The position numbers were made by a program, and so were the translations under genes. DNA of 17,595 bases from Bacteroidales bacterium UBA2764. GTDB lineage: Bacteria; Bacteroidota; Bacteroidia; Bacteroidales; Paludibacteraceae. The DNA is taken from the NCBI GenBank assembly GCA_002352705.1, contig DEIW01000179.1, positions 1 through 17,595 on the forward strand. Direction: 5' to 3'. Positions 6,872 through 14,412 of this stretch are shown piece after piece. Within the stretch, counting starts at the first letter, position 1. Each line of letters opens with the position of its first letter. Below the pieces are notes generated by a model. It ran no database searches. It saw only the letters and a program-made list of their open reading frames with translations, and had not been told where the DNA came from.

Positions 6872-9765
6872 TCTATTCGTGCATTTGTTGATTGGTTACT
6901 ATTCTTGTCATATTTTAAATCCTGAAGTATGGACGCGTTGACACCAATATGGAAGGTGTAACTCTTGAACGGACCGATAGGGTTAATGCTGGCGCTCATA
7001 TTCCAGCAGTGCAGGTCACGACTCACATTGAAGGTACAACTCGTCAGTTTCATATGGTCGAAGTCATAAGACATACTTGCACTTACTTTCCATCCTTTGC
7101 CTAATCCCAAACTGCCGCTCAACGACAGGTTGTTGCGCCAAATCATTTTGTAATACATCTTGTTGTAGTCGAACTCACTGCCTGAAGTGTATGCTAACGA
7201 GTAACTCAGAGAGATACTCCATGGGAAATCGGTTTTTATATATCCGTCGTCCACTTCTTCGGCGGTCTTGGACTGTTTGGCGTTCTTGTCTGTCCCGTCT
7301 TCATTATGCTCCATAGCTGCCATCTCCTGGTTGTTAGCTTCATCTTTCCGTGAGTGTCTGCCTGCTAATTTCTCTTTCCATTTCTTTATGGTCTGATTGC
7401 TGATAGAGTAGGAGAACTGCCAACTGAAACCGCTCCAATGCGGGAAACGGCCGTTATGCCAATACTGCTTGTTCGTGCGCAGAGGCGTACCTAGCGCATT
7501 CAACTCATACATATAGGGATCCAACGCCGTGGATAAAGTCACGCTGTAGTTGTTCAGTTTGGGAATCTTGATACGCAGACTTACCTGAAATAAGTCCCAA
7601 TTCATGGAATCCGCTGCAAAGTTATAACCTCCGTCGATACTGAATTTGTCAATCAGACTCACTACCTTGTAGGGTTGTTTTCCCGTGGTGTCGTCTTTAT
7701 TGACGATTTTCATTTCCAAGTTGTTCTCTACGCCGAAACGCAGTGTAGCAGACATGTTCGTCGCAGTGCTGTATTTGGAGAACCGTGAGTATTTCTGATG
7801 AACGTACATTGGGTTGCCCGCCTCGTCAACTTTCTGGATCTTACGCCCTGTTTTACTGTCTACTCCGTCATATACCGGCTCGTCATAACTGCCGTAATAG
7901 CCCCATCCGCGAGTAGAGAAATCAGGCGAATAACTGAAACTCAAATGAGGGGTTATAACATGGCGGAATTTCTCTACTTTGCTATTCGGGAACAGTTTTT
8001 TGAGAGGCGTGAAGAATCCGTATATCTTGGTACTGATATTGATGCTGGTGTTGAAATCAAATACGTTGTAGAATCCCGTTGTGGTATCCATCTGCAGTTG
8101 CTGGTCCACTTCATTCCAGTTCCTGTCCACGCGCATGAAATACATGCGGTCCTTCATGCTGATAGACGGAGTCACGCTCAGGTATTTAAAGAGCATAAAA
8201 GAGGCGCTGATCGGTAATGTGTGGTCTATATTGGTCTGCCAGTCACGTGTGAAATTGGATTTCAAAAAATCTTTCTCTTTGATACCGCCGCCCTTGGTCG
8301 CAATACGACCGTTCATACTATAACTCAACTTGATCTTCTCGTACCATTGTTCTTTACCCTTGATCTTTCCTTTCTTTTTGAGAACATGCTCGCGCAGTGA
8401 CTTGAACGGGTACACGCTGCTCATATTGATAGCTAATTCCGGTGCGGTAAGCGAGATAGTCGAATCGCTTGTGCGCTGGGTCAAACTGGCGGACGCACTC
8501 AGACTCCACGGGCTATCCGGAAAACGCTGCTGGTAACTGATGGTACTGCTCTTGGTGTTCTCCGAATAAAGGGCGGGGTTGTAATAATTGTTGATATTAC
8601 TTCGGCTGTAACCGCTCGTAGCAAAGTTCACGCTCGCGGAGAAGGTACTGTACGGATTGAATTTCGGGTCTTGAGAGTGAGTCCACTGTACCTGGAAGTT
8701 ACGCTGGGTGGCGTAATCAGGCATTCCTTTTTCGCCTGTCACGTCATTTCTGTAGCTGATATACACATTACCCGAGAAATGATAACGCCATATATATTTT
8801 GATTGAGCGCGGACAGCCCACGTTCCTTTCGTATAGATATCTCCTAAGATTTGCAAATCCATATAGTCATTGATGGCGAAATAATATCCTCCGTTACTTA
8901 GGTTCAGACCGCGAGTGTAGTCATCACCGAAAGTAGGCATCAATAAACCGCTGGAATAGGATTTGGAGATAGGGAAGAAACCAAACGGGATAGCTAAAGG
9001 TAGCGGAACTTCACCTACTACCATATATGCCGGGCCGCAGGCGATATAGTCGCCGGGTTTCACCTTGGCTTTCGTCATCTTCAGATAGAAGTGGGGGTGG
9101 TCATGGTCGTCGCAAGTCGTGTACTGACCGCCCGCCATCATCATGACGTCGTCGTCACGCTTTTTCGTCTTGTCGGCTATTACATAACCTTCGCCTTGTT
9201 GCGTTACGACATGACGGATATATCCTTTGCGCGACTTGATATTATAGGTTACTTCATTTGTTTCGTAACTGTCCTTTCCGTCTTTGAATACCGGCTTGCC
9301 GACCCATTCATAGTTCGCGGAGTCATATACGCCTTGTGCATAGATAAGACTGCTGTCAATATACATCCGGATATATTCGGAGGTTAACTCCATGGATTCG
9401 TACTTGAGTTCACCCTTGCCATGCAGATAGGCGTTACCGTTTTTTGTCATAATCACAGAGTCTGACGATTGGTAGAACACCGGTGCCTTCAAGTCGCTCT
9501 CTTTCTTAGGCGCTACGCTGTCTTCCTTGATTCGTGTCACGCCCAGACTGTCCGTACTTAGACTGTCCGTATACAAACTGTCGATACTCAAACTATCGGT
9601 ACTCAGACTGTCGGTTATCAAACTGTCTGCCGGAATACTGTCTCCCGTCACGCGCTCTATGGAAAGGCTGTCATTAGGTAACGCCGTAATACGGGTATCC
9701 GCCCACACTGCCATAGAGCAGAGCAGGAGTATCGCCGTTACCATATTTCCTAACCATTTCTTCAT
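6862..9765 (-). CDS. lptD: LptD, outer-membrane LPS assembly protein
   Basis: Taken from the ATG at 9765 this is 967 residues: a signal peptide (MKKWLGNMVTAILLLCSMAVWA), a low-complexity Asp-Ser-Leu linker (about 46-75), an OstA/LptA-like periplasmic domain (about 90-210, with SSDSVIMTKNGNAYLHGKG and KSRKGYIRHV), then a large beta-barrel starting near the segment IPFGFFPISKSYSSGLLMPTF and ending in aromatic Trp-Trp. LptD forms the outer-membrane channel that places LPS on the cell surface together with LptE. An in-frame TTG at 9822 lies inside the -7 promoter box and cannot be transcribed, and the ATG at 9765 directly precedes the signal peptide. No clear Shine-Dalgarno is seen, which is normal in this phylum. 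The 3' end overlaps slyD by 10 nt. Confidence 0.92.
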   Translation of the reverse strand: MKKWLGNMVTAILLLCSMAVWADTRITALPNDSLSIERVTGDSIPADSLITDSLSTDSLSIDSLYTDSLSTDSLGVTRIKEDSVAPKKESDLKAPVFYQSSDSVIMTKNGNAYLHGKGELKYESMELTSEYIRMYIDSSLIYAQGVYDSANYEWVGKPVFKDGKDSYETNEVTYNIKSRKGYIRHVVTQQGEGYVIADKTKKRDDDVMMMAGGQYTTCDDHDHPHFYLKMTKAKVKPGDYIACGPAYMVVGEVPLPLAIPFGFFPISKSYSSGLLMPTFGDDYTRGLNLSNGGYYFAINDYMDLQILGDIYTKGTWAVRAQSKYIWRYHFSGNVYISYRNDVTGEKGMPDYATQRNFQVQWTHSQDPKFNPYSTFSASVNFATSGYSRSNINNYYNPALYSENTKSSTISYQQRFPDSPWSLSASASLTQRTSDSTISLTAPELAINMSSVYPFKSLREHVLKKKGKIKGKEQWYEKIKLSYSMNGRIATKGGGIKEKDFLKSNFTRDWQTNIDHTLPISASFMLFKYLSVTPSISMKDRMYFMRVDRNWNEVDQQLQMDTTTGFYNVFDFNTSINISTKIYGFFTPLKKLFPNSKVEKFRHVITPHLSFSYSPDFSTRGWGYYGSYDEPVYDGVDSKTGRKIQKVDEAGNPMYVHQKYSRFSKYSTATNMSATLRFGVENNLEMKIVNKDDTTGKQPYKVVSLIDKFSIDGGYNFAADSMNWDLFQVSLRIKIPKLNNYSVTLSTALDPYMYELNALGTPLRTNKQYWHNGRFPHWSGFSWQFSYSISNQTIKKWKEKLAGRHSRKDEANNQEMAAMEHNEDGTDKNAKQSKTAEEVDDGYIKTDFPWSISLSYSLAYTSGSEFDYNKMYYKMIWRNNLSLSGSLGLGKGWKVSASMSYDFDHMKLTSCTFNVSRDLHCWNMSASINPIGPFKSYTFHIGVNASILQDLKYDKNSNQSTNARIEWW
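9541..9630 (-). repeat. Six 15-bp in-frame repeats encoding a DSLxx linker in LptD
   Basis: LptD residues 46-75 consist of six pentapeptides built on DSL (for example TDSLS, IDSLY), encoded by degenerate 15-bp units. The units are in frame, so copy-number change would lengthen or shorten the linker without breaking the gene. Confidence 0.8.
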
Positions 9766-9819
9766 ATGCACGCAGAGCATACCAGCGCGCGTATGCGCAC
9801 AATAAGCCAATTTAGCGTG

Positions 9820-9850
9820 CAAAGGTACGACTTTTTTTTGATATATGCAA
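9820..9850 (-). promoter_or_regulatory. Bacteroidetes-type promoter for lptD-slyD-der
   Basis: Minus strand: TTG (9850-9848), 20 nt, then TACCTTTG (9827-9820). Transcription should start near 9813, leaving a leader of roughly 48 nt before the lptD ATG at 9765. This placement rules out the upstream in-frame TTG codon at 9822 as a start. Confidence 0.8.
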
Positions 9851-10036
9851 GACCTTGTATATTTTTACGTAAAAATAATCTCTTCATGTTTGTCTGAAAT
9901 GTCCTATTTCGAGAGCAGGGTAATTATGCTTGTTTCTCGCGGAGAGCAAATGGAAACACGCGAGCGGCTTCTTGTTAAAATGTTCTATATAGAGCTCGGT
10001 AATAGCAAAACTCTTGCGCAAAAAATATGCCAACTA

Positions 10037-10067
10037 TTGCGTGTGTCTAAAATATTTCGTAACTTTG
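10037..10067 (+). promoter_or_regulatory. Bacteroidetes-type promoter for the GH3-HAD-acyltransferase-EamA unit
   Basis: TTG (10037-10039), 20 nt, TAACTTTG (10060-10067). Transcription would start near 10073-10075, about 20 nt before the ATG at 10095. Spacing equals the other three promoters in the window. Confidence 0.75.
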
Positions 10068-10094
10068 TGGCGAATTTGAAGTACTTCGCGCAAA

Positions 10095-11945
10095 ATGAAA
10101 CCCTATTTGGATAATCAAGGCAAAGCGCTACCTTACCCATGGCTCATCAATTTGATGCTGATGTTGGTCGGAGGAATGCAAACTATCCACCTGCGTATAT
10201 GGAGTAAGAAACCCCGCCACGCTGCGGAAAAAACTCTCCGTGACATCCTTACTATTTCCAGAAATACCGTCTTTGGCAAGGAACACCATTTTGACCGTAT
10301 CCTGTCTGCTACTACAGATGAAGACCTCTTCCGGCTTTATCGTCTGTATGTCCCCGTAAACGACAGTTTTGAAACGCTCCGTCCTTATGTTGAGCGTCAT
10401 AAGAACGGTGAAGAGAATGTTCTTTTCCCCGGTAAACCGGACATGTATGCCACTACATCCGGTACGACCAGTGAGCCCAAATGGATTCCAATGACCCATA
10501 AGTATCTTAAGGACGTGTATGGCAAGATGAGTCATGTCTGGACCTGGAATTTTGTGAAACACCGTGACCGTATTTTCGGGGGGCATATCTTTACTACCGT
10601 AGGTAAGGAATGCGAGGGGTACGCACCGGATGGTACGCTTTACGGCTCCGTCAGCGGCGTGTTGGTAAGAGATATTCCGCAGATTATCAAGAAACATTAT
10701 ACTGCGCCTTCGTCCGTGATGGCAATTCCTGATTACGCAACACGTAACTACGTCCTCATGCGTCTGGCTTTACAGCACAGGGATGTCACCCTCTGGGCTA
10801 CGGCGAACCCCTCTACCATACTGGAACTCCTCCGTGCCCTCCATGAAAACACGGAGGAAATGATTCTTGATATTGAGAAAGGGACCATCAGCGATGATTT
10901 TGATATCCCGTTTGAGATCCGCTCCGAACTTGATGCGTATATCACTCCGAATCCGGAGAGAGCAGAAGAACTCCGTACCATCCTTCGTGAAAAAGGGCAT
11001 CTGTATCCTATGGATTTTTGGCCGTGGTTACAATATCTGAGTACCTGGAAGTGCGGCAACACCAAGATATACATGGATAAATATATGGACCAGTTCAATT
11101 GGGAGAAAACTTTCTATCAGGAACTCGGATATATCGCAACGGAGTGCCGGTTCGGTTTCTCGCTTGACGACACCAACGAGTCTGTCCTTTTCCCGCACTT
11201 CCATTATTACGAGTTTGTTGAGGAGAGCGAACTGGACAAACCGCGCAAACATTTCCTGCAGATAGACGAACTGGAGGTGGGGAAGCGTTATTGCGCCTAT
11301 GTGACAACCTATTCCGGCCTATTCCGATACAATATGAATGATCTTGTGGAGGTTGGGGGGCGTTTCTATAACACCCCTACGGTACATATGGTGTCGAAAG
11401 TGAATGGCATCGTATCCATGACCGGGGAAAAACTATATGAGCCTCAATTCATGGACGCCGTGCATCAGGCAGAGGATGAAACGGGTGTCAAGACCAAATT
11501 CTTTGTAGGATTCGCGGATGTTGAGGAATCCAAATATCATTTCTACTATGAGTTTGCGGACGAGAATACGACCCAGCAGCAGGCAGAAGACTTCACCCGT
11601 GTAGTGGACAGGAAACTGCAGCAGATCAATCTGGAGTATGAATCCAAGCGGCAGTCCTTCCGTCTGCACGAACCGGAAACTCATATACTCCTTTCCAACG
11701 CATATGCGCGTTTCAAAGCCGCGTGTCTCAAGGACGGTTTCCGGGACGGACAATTCAAATTCAACCTCCTGATGCAGGATGAAAAGAGACGTACCAAGTT
11801 TAATATGATTCAGCGTTGGGAGAGCCGCTTCGACAAACTAAGTGAGAATATTATTGACAGAGCCAATAGAATAGATGAAAGACAAAAAGAACGTGCTAAA
11901 CGGCGTAAGAACCGTAATACTCGATCTCGACGGAACGCTGTATGA
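10095..11945 (+). CDS. GH3-family acyl-acid-amido synthetase
   Basis: A 616-residue protein of the GH3 (auxin-responsive) branch of the adenylate-forming enzymes. The ATP-binding motif TSGTTSEPK is at residues 121-129, the TECRFGF segment corresponds to the second nucleotide motif, and TYSGLFRYNMNDLVEV (about 403-418) is the GH3 counterpart of the core motif near the hinge. Plant relatives activate carboxylic acids with ATP and join them to amino acids; bacterial substrates are mostly unknown. The last ~25 residues are strongly basic (RQKERAKRRKNRNTRSRRN) and are encoded where the next gene overlaps by 71 nt in another frame. It is the first gene of a four-gene unit with a HAD hydrolase, an acyltransferase and a transporter, which hints at activation of a fatty or other lipid acid. 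Family is sure; substrate is not. Confidence 0.88.
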   Translation: MKPYLDNQGKALPYPWLINLMLMLVGGMQTIHLRIWSKKPRHAAEKTLRDILTISRNTVFGKEHHFDRILSATTDEDLFRLYRLYVPVNDSFETLRPYVERHKNGEENVLFPGKPDMYATTSGTTSEPKWIPMTHKYLKDVYGKMSHVWTWNFVKHRDRIFGGHIFTTVGKECEGYAPDGTLYGSVSGVLVRDIPQIIKKHYTAPSSVMAIPDYATRNYVLMRLALQHRDVTLWATANPSTILELLRALHENTEEMILDIEKGTISDDFDIPFEIRSELDAYITPNPERAEELRTILREKGHLYPMDFWPWLQYLSTWKCGNTKIYMDKYMDQFNWEKTFYQELGYIATECRFGFSLDDTNESVLFPHFHYYEFVEESELDKPRKHFLQIDELEVGKRYCAYVTTYSGLFRYNMNDLVEVGGRFYNTPTVHMVSKVNGIVSMTGEKLYEPQFMDAVHQAEDETGVKTKFFVGFADVEESKYHFYYEFADENTTQQQAEDFTRVVDRKLQQINLEYESKRQSFRLHEPETHILLSNAYARFKAACLKDGFRDGQFKFNLLMQDEKRRTKFNMIQRWESRFDKLSENIIDRANRIDERQKERAKRRKNRNTRSRRNAV

Positions 11946-12492
11946 CAAGCGCGGGTTAGCGCAGAGGATGGTAGGGCGCCTGTGGTGGTGCCTGCCTTTG
12001 TTGGCCGCAGAGAGATTAGCGAGGCGTAATATCCACTATGTCCGCTATACGTCCAAAGAGGAGTTTTTCGATGCTTTCTTCACCTATATGTCCCGTGGTC
12101 ACTGGTGGAGTAAAAGCATAGCAGAAGTATGGTATAATACCGTATATATGCCAGCCATGGTCCGCCTCATCAAACGTTATCACACTACCAGACCCGAGGT
12201 GATGGAACTGATAGCTGAGGCTAAGGAACAAGGGCTTCAGCTCGCTATTTATTCCGATTACGGATGTGTGGAGGAGAAACTGGAAGCGTTAGGTGTCGAT
12301 CCGGCGCAGTTTGATGTGTTGGTGTCCGCCCCCGAATTAGGAGCCCTCAAGCCTTCAGAGACCTGCGCAAGAGATGTTATGGAGATGTTGGGCGCCAAGC
12401 CTGAGACAACTCTTTTCGTAGGAGACAGGGATGATAAGGACGGAGCCTCGGCTCGTGCAGTAGGAGCGAGGTTTTTGAAAATTGAAAATTGA
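11875..12492 (+). CDS. HAD-superfamily hydrolase (phosphatase-like)
   Basis: A 205-residue cytoplasmic protein with all four HAD motifs: I, DLDGT with nucleophile Asp17 and Asp19; II, Ser127 in YSDYG; III, Lys159 in LKPS; IV, GDRDDKDG (183-190). A helical cap lies between residues 25 and 105. Members usually dephosphorylate small metabolites. The ATG at 11875 lies inside the GH3 gene, so motif I is encoded in the overlap; no later ATG would keep motif I, which supports this start. The stop codon and the last residues KIEN come from a TTGARAA tandem repeat, so the natural C-terminus has probably been replaced by repeat sequence. Context suggests removal of a phosphate from an intermediate of the same pathway as the GH3 and acyltransferase proteins. 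Confidence 0.85.
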   Translation: MKDKKNVLNGVRTVILDLDGTLYDKRGLAQRMVGRLWWCLPLLAAERLARRNIHYVRYTSKEEFFDAFFTYMSRGHWWSKSIAEVWYNTVYMPAMVRLIKRYHTTRPEVMELIAEAKEQGLQLAIYSDYGCVEEKLEALGVDPAQFDVLVSAPELGALKPSETCARDVMEMLGAKPETTLFVGDRDDKDGASARAVGARFLKIEN

Positions 12493-12528
12493 GAATTGAG
12501 AATTGAAAATTGAGCGTTGAGACTTGAG
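12475..12528 (+). repeat. Array of 7-nt TTGARAA tandem units
   Basis: Seven full units and one partial unit follow without interruption: TTGAAAA x2, TTGAGAA x2, TTGAAAA, TTGAGCG, TTGAGAC, TTGAG. The HAD stop codon is the TGA in the third unit, and the array ends one nucleotide before the ATG of the next gene (12530). Because the period is 7, TGA occurs in all three frames. Confidence 0.9.
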
Positions 12529-12529
12529 T

Positions 12530-13411
12530 ATGAACAAGCGATATGAAAAACTGAAAGTCACCGAGGGGACTTATGTGCCGCCGGCTGTTTCGGATTATCC
12601 GGAGGAAGAACCATACGCCGGTATGTACAAACCCGTCTATAATCGTCCGTTTCCAAAAGTTGACGCCAGCTATCCTTACGTCAATGATACATGGCAAAAC
12701 CGTCTGGGCATCTGGTTCGGCTATCATATTGCCAGACCGATACTGGGGCATGTGTTACGTATCAAATACGGATTGAGATGGAAGGTTGAGGGTCAGGAGA
12801 AATGGTCAAGGTGCTCTTGGACAGTCCGGAAATGGATGAAGCAATATGATCTCTCGCACGGGGCCATCACAATCGCCAATCATTGTTACCGTCACGACTG
12901 TGCTTCGGTACTGACCTCTTTCAGCGGTTCGCATCATATGAGGATTCCGATGTTCGCGCCGAATTTCCGAACCAAAGACCAATTCTTCCTGCGTATCATA
13001 GGAGGAGTTCCTATTCCTGCGCCCGAAGAGGGACTCAGCGCCATGAAGGCTTTCAATGCCGCCTTCGATGAATTTGACCGAAGGGGGTATTGGTTTCATA
13101 TCTTTCCCGAGGCGAAGAGATGGGATTGGTACAAGCCGTTGCGTCCATTCCAGAAAGGTGCTTTCACTATGTCTTACAAATATAACAAACCAATCATTCC
13201 GTTTGCTATCACTTACCGCCCCAGAACGGGAATATACCGGCTCTTAGGTCCCAAAGACGAACCATTGACTCAGGTTATCGTCGGTGCTCCTATATACCCC
13301 GATACTACCGCTCCGCGTGCAGTAGAGACGGAACGATTATTGAATTTAACTCATCAAACGATATGCCGTTTAGCGGGAATAGAACACAATACGTGGCCGT
13401 CATCGCTCTGA
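12530..13411 (+). CDS. PlsC-type (LPLAT) acyltransferase
   Basis: A 293-residue protein of the lysophospholipid acyltransferase family. The catalytic motif H-x4-D is at His118-Asp123 (HCYRHD), followed by GGVPIP (158-163) and FPEAKRW (192-198), which corresponds to the FPEGTRS substrate motif with Ala replacing Gly, and IPF (223-225). Such enzymes transfer acyl chains to hydroxyl groups of lipid precursors at the inner membrane. The ~60-residue N-terminal extension before the first helix (GIWFGYHIARPIL) is rich in Pro and Tyr. An in-frame TTG at 12524 is possible, but the ATG at 12530 is preferred. It lies between a HAD hydrolase and a transporter in one unit; the natural acceptor cannot be told from sequence. 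O-acylation of an amino-acid lipid, as known in Bacteroides, is one possibility. Confidence 0.85.
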   Translation: MNKRYEKLKVTEGTYVPPAVSDYPEEEPYAGMYKPVYNRPFPKVDASYPYVNDTWQNRLGIWFGYHIARPILGHVLRIKYGLRWKVEGQEKWSRCSWTVRKWMKQYDLSHGAITIANHCYRHDCASVLTSFSGSHHMRIPMFAPNFRTKDQFFLRIIGGVPIPAPEEGLSAMKAFNAAFDEFDRRGYWFHIFPEAKRWDWYKPLRPFQKGAFTMSYKYNKPIIPFAITYRPRTGIYRLLGPKDEPLTQVIVGAPIYPDTTAPRAVETERLLNLTHQTICRLAGIEHNTWPSSL

Positions 13412-14319
13412 TTGTCTCGATGATCATCTGGTCCGTCAGTGGCATAGCTATCAAACATGCGTTGGTAGTATTGCCGCCTTTTACAATGATAATCATGAGG
13501 TTTATCCCCTCCGTACTCTTGATGCTGATTATAGGTATTGTCCGACGGAAGCACTCTTTGTTCTGCCTTCAGCGGATGGAGCTCAAGGACCTTCCTCTTT
13601 TTCTCATAGCGGGGTTCTGTCAGCCTTTTCTGTATTACATGCTTGAGACGTACGCTTATGACGCCCTCAACAGCCCTACCATTGCAGAGACGCTCCTTTC
13701 CACCAGCCCCTTGCTGAGTCCTGTCTTTGCGGCAGTCCTGCTACGCGAACGGATTACGGGGAATAATATATTAGGAATCGTAGTATCCACAGTGGGTGTC
13801 TTTGTACTGACCCTTGCCGGAGCGGCTACCTATTCCATAGGCAGTTATTGGGGTGTGTTACTGGCTTTCATGGCAGTCTCTGCGGCAGTGATAGACTCCG
13901 TAATGATGCGTAAGGCGCCTGTGAAATACAGTTCGCTGTCGTTTGTCTTTTACACACAACTGATCAGTCTTATGTTTTTTATCCCCGTGTGGTTTTGGAG
14001 AGAAGGGCCTGAGGCGCTCAGAACTCTTGATTGGGCTCAGATAAGCGATATTAGCTCCCCCCTTTCCGTGGCATTATTATCTGTCTCATACCTAACGGTA
14101 TTTGCGAGTGTCATAGCATTTATCCTTTTCTGCTACGCGCTTCGCCAGATAGGGGTGACTCAGGCTAACGCTTTCAATAATATCCGTCCCGCTTTTACGG
14201 CATTATGGATGTTTCTCTTCTTTGGCGAACATCTCCCTCTCATAAAATGGTTGGGGATTATACTAATCATATTCGGGCTATTTGTGTGTCAAAAGCAAGA
14301 AAAAGTTTCCGATTATTAA
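13363..14319 (+). CDS. EamA/DMT-family inner-membrane transporter
   Basis: A 318-residue hydrophobic protein with about ten membrane segments in two EamA repeats (about 10-145 and 160-312), the usual layout and length of the drug/metabolite transporter superfamily. The first repeat shows IIWSVSGIAIKHAL and a Pro-rich start of helix 2; the second ends with FNNIRPAFTALWMFLFFGEHLPLIKWLGIILIIFGLF, the typical final pair. Members export amino acids, metabolites or drugs, or flip lipid carriers. The start at 13363 overlaps the acyltransferase gene by 49 nt; the next ATG (13420) would cut the first membrane helix, though a GTG at 13393 is possible. It is the last gene of the GH3 unit and may export or translocate its product. 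Confidence 0.88.
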   Translation: MPFSGNRTQYVAVIALIVSMIIWSVSGIAIKHALVVLPPFTMIIMRFIPSVLLMLIIGIVRRKHSLFCLQRMELKDLPLFLIAGFCQPFLYYMLETYAYDALNSPTIAETLLSTSPLLSPVFAAVLLRERITGNNILGIVVSTVGVFVLTLAGAATYSIGSYWGVLLAFMAVSAAVIDSVMMRKAPVKYSSLSFVFYTQLISLMFFIPVWFWREGPEALRTLDWAQISDISSPLSVALLSVSYLTVFASVIAFILFCYALRQIGVTQANAFNNIRPAFTALWMFLFFGEHLPLIKWLGIILIIFGLFVCQKQEKVSDY

Positions 14320-14326
14320 GATTTTT

Positions 14327-14357
14327 TTGCTTATATTAAATAATTTACGTACCTTTG
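14327..14357 (+). promoter_or_regulatory. Bacteroidetes-type promoter for the steroid-reductase unit
   Basis: TTG (14327-14329, within TTTTTTTGC), 20 nt, TACCTTTG (14350-14357). Transcription would start near 14363 and give a leader of about 50 nt before the ATG at 14413. The promoter starts 8 nt after the EamA stop, so this unit can be expressed separately from the one before it. Confidence 0.8.
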
Positions 14358-14412
14358 TACACTTTTGTGCACCTGCATATATTGAGATAACAAGATAACA
14401 AACAATACTATT

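Larger units (their letters stand above)
9766..10094. other. 329-nt divergent intergenic region
   Basis: The region separates lptD (minus) from the GH3-family gene (plus) and holds one promoter for each. The stretch between the two -33 boxes (9851-10036) shows no recognisable gene; an open frame of 89 codons from 9845 runs through both promoters and is not credible. A perfect 6-bp inverted repeat CTCGCG (9936-9941) / CGCGAG (9959-9964) with a 17-nt loop is the only structure noticed; it could be an operator or nothing. Confidence 0.6.

Noticed and set aside
9766..9822. Longer lptD start at TTG 9822
   Set aside because: The codon is part of the -7 promoter box, upstream of the expected transcription start, and the ATG at 9765 directly precedes a signal peptide.
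9845..10114. 89-codon open frame between lptD and the GH3 gene
   Set aside because: It begins inside the lptD -33 box, runs through the GH3 promoter and overlaps the GH3 start; no family resemblance is visible.
12475..12528. CRISPR-like or phase-variation array
   Set aside because: The unit is only 7 nt with no spacers, and loss or gain of units would still leave TGA in every frame, so no on/off switch is evident.
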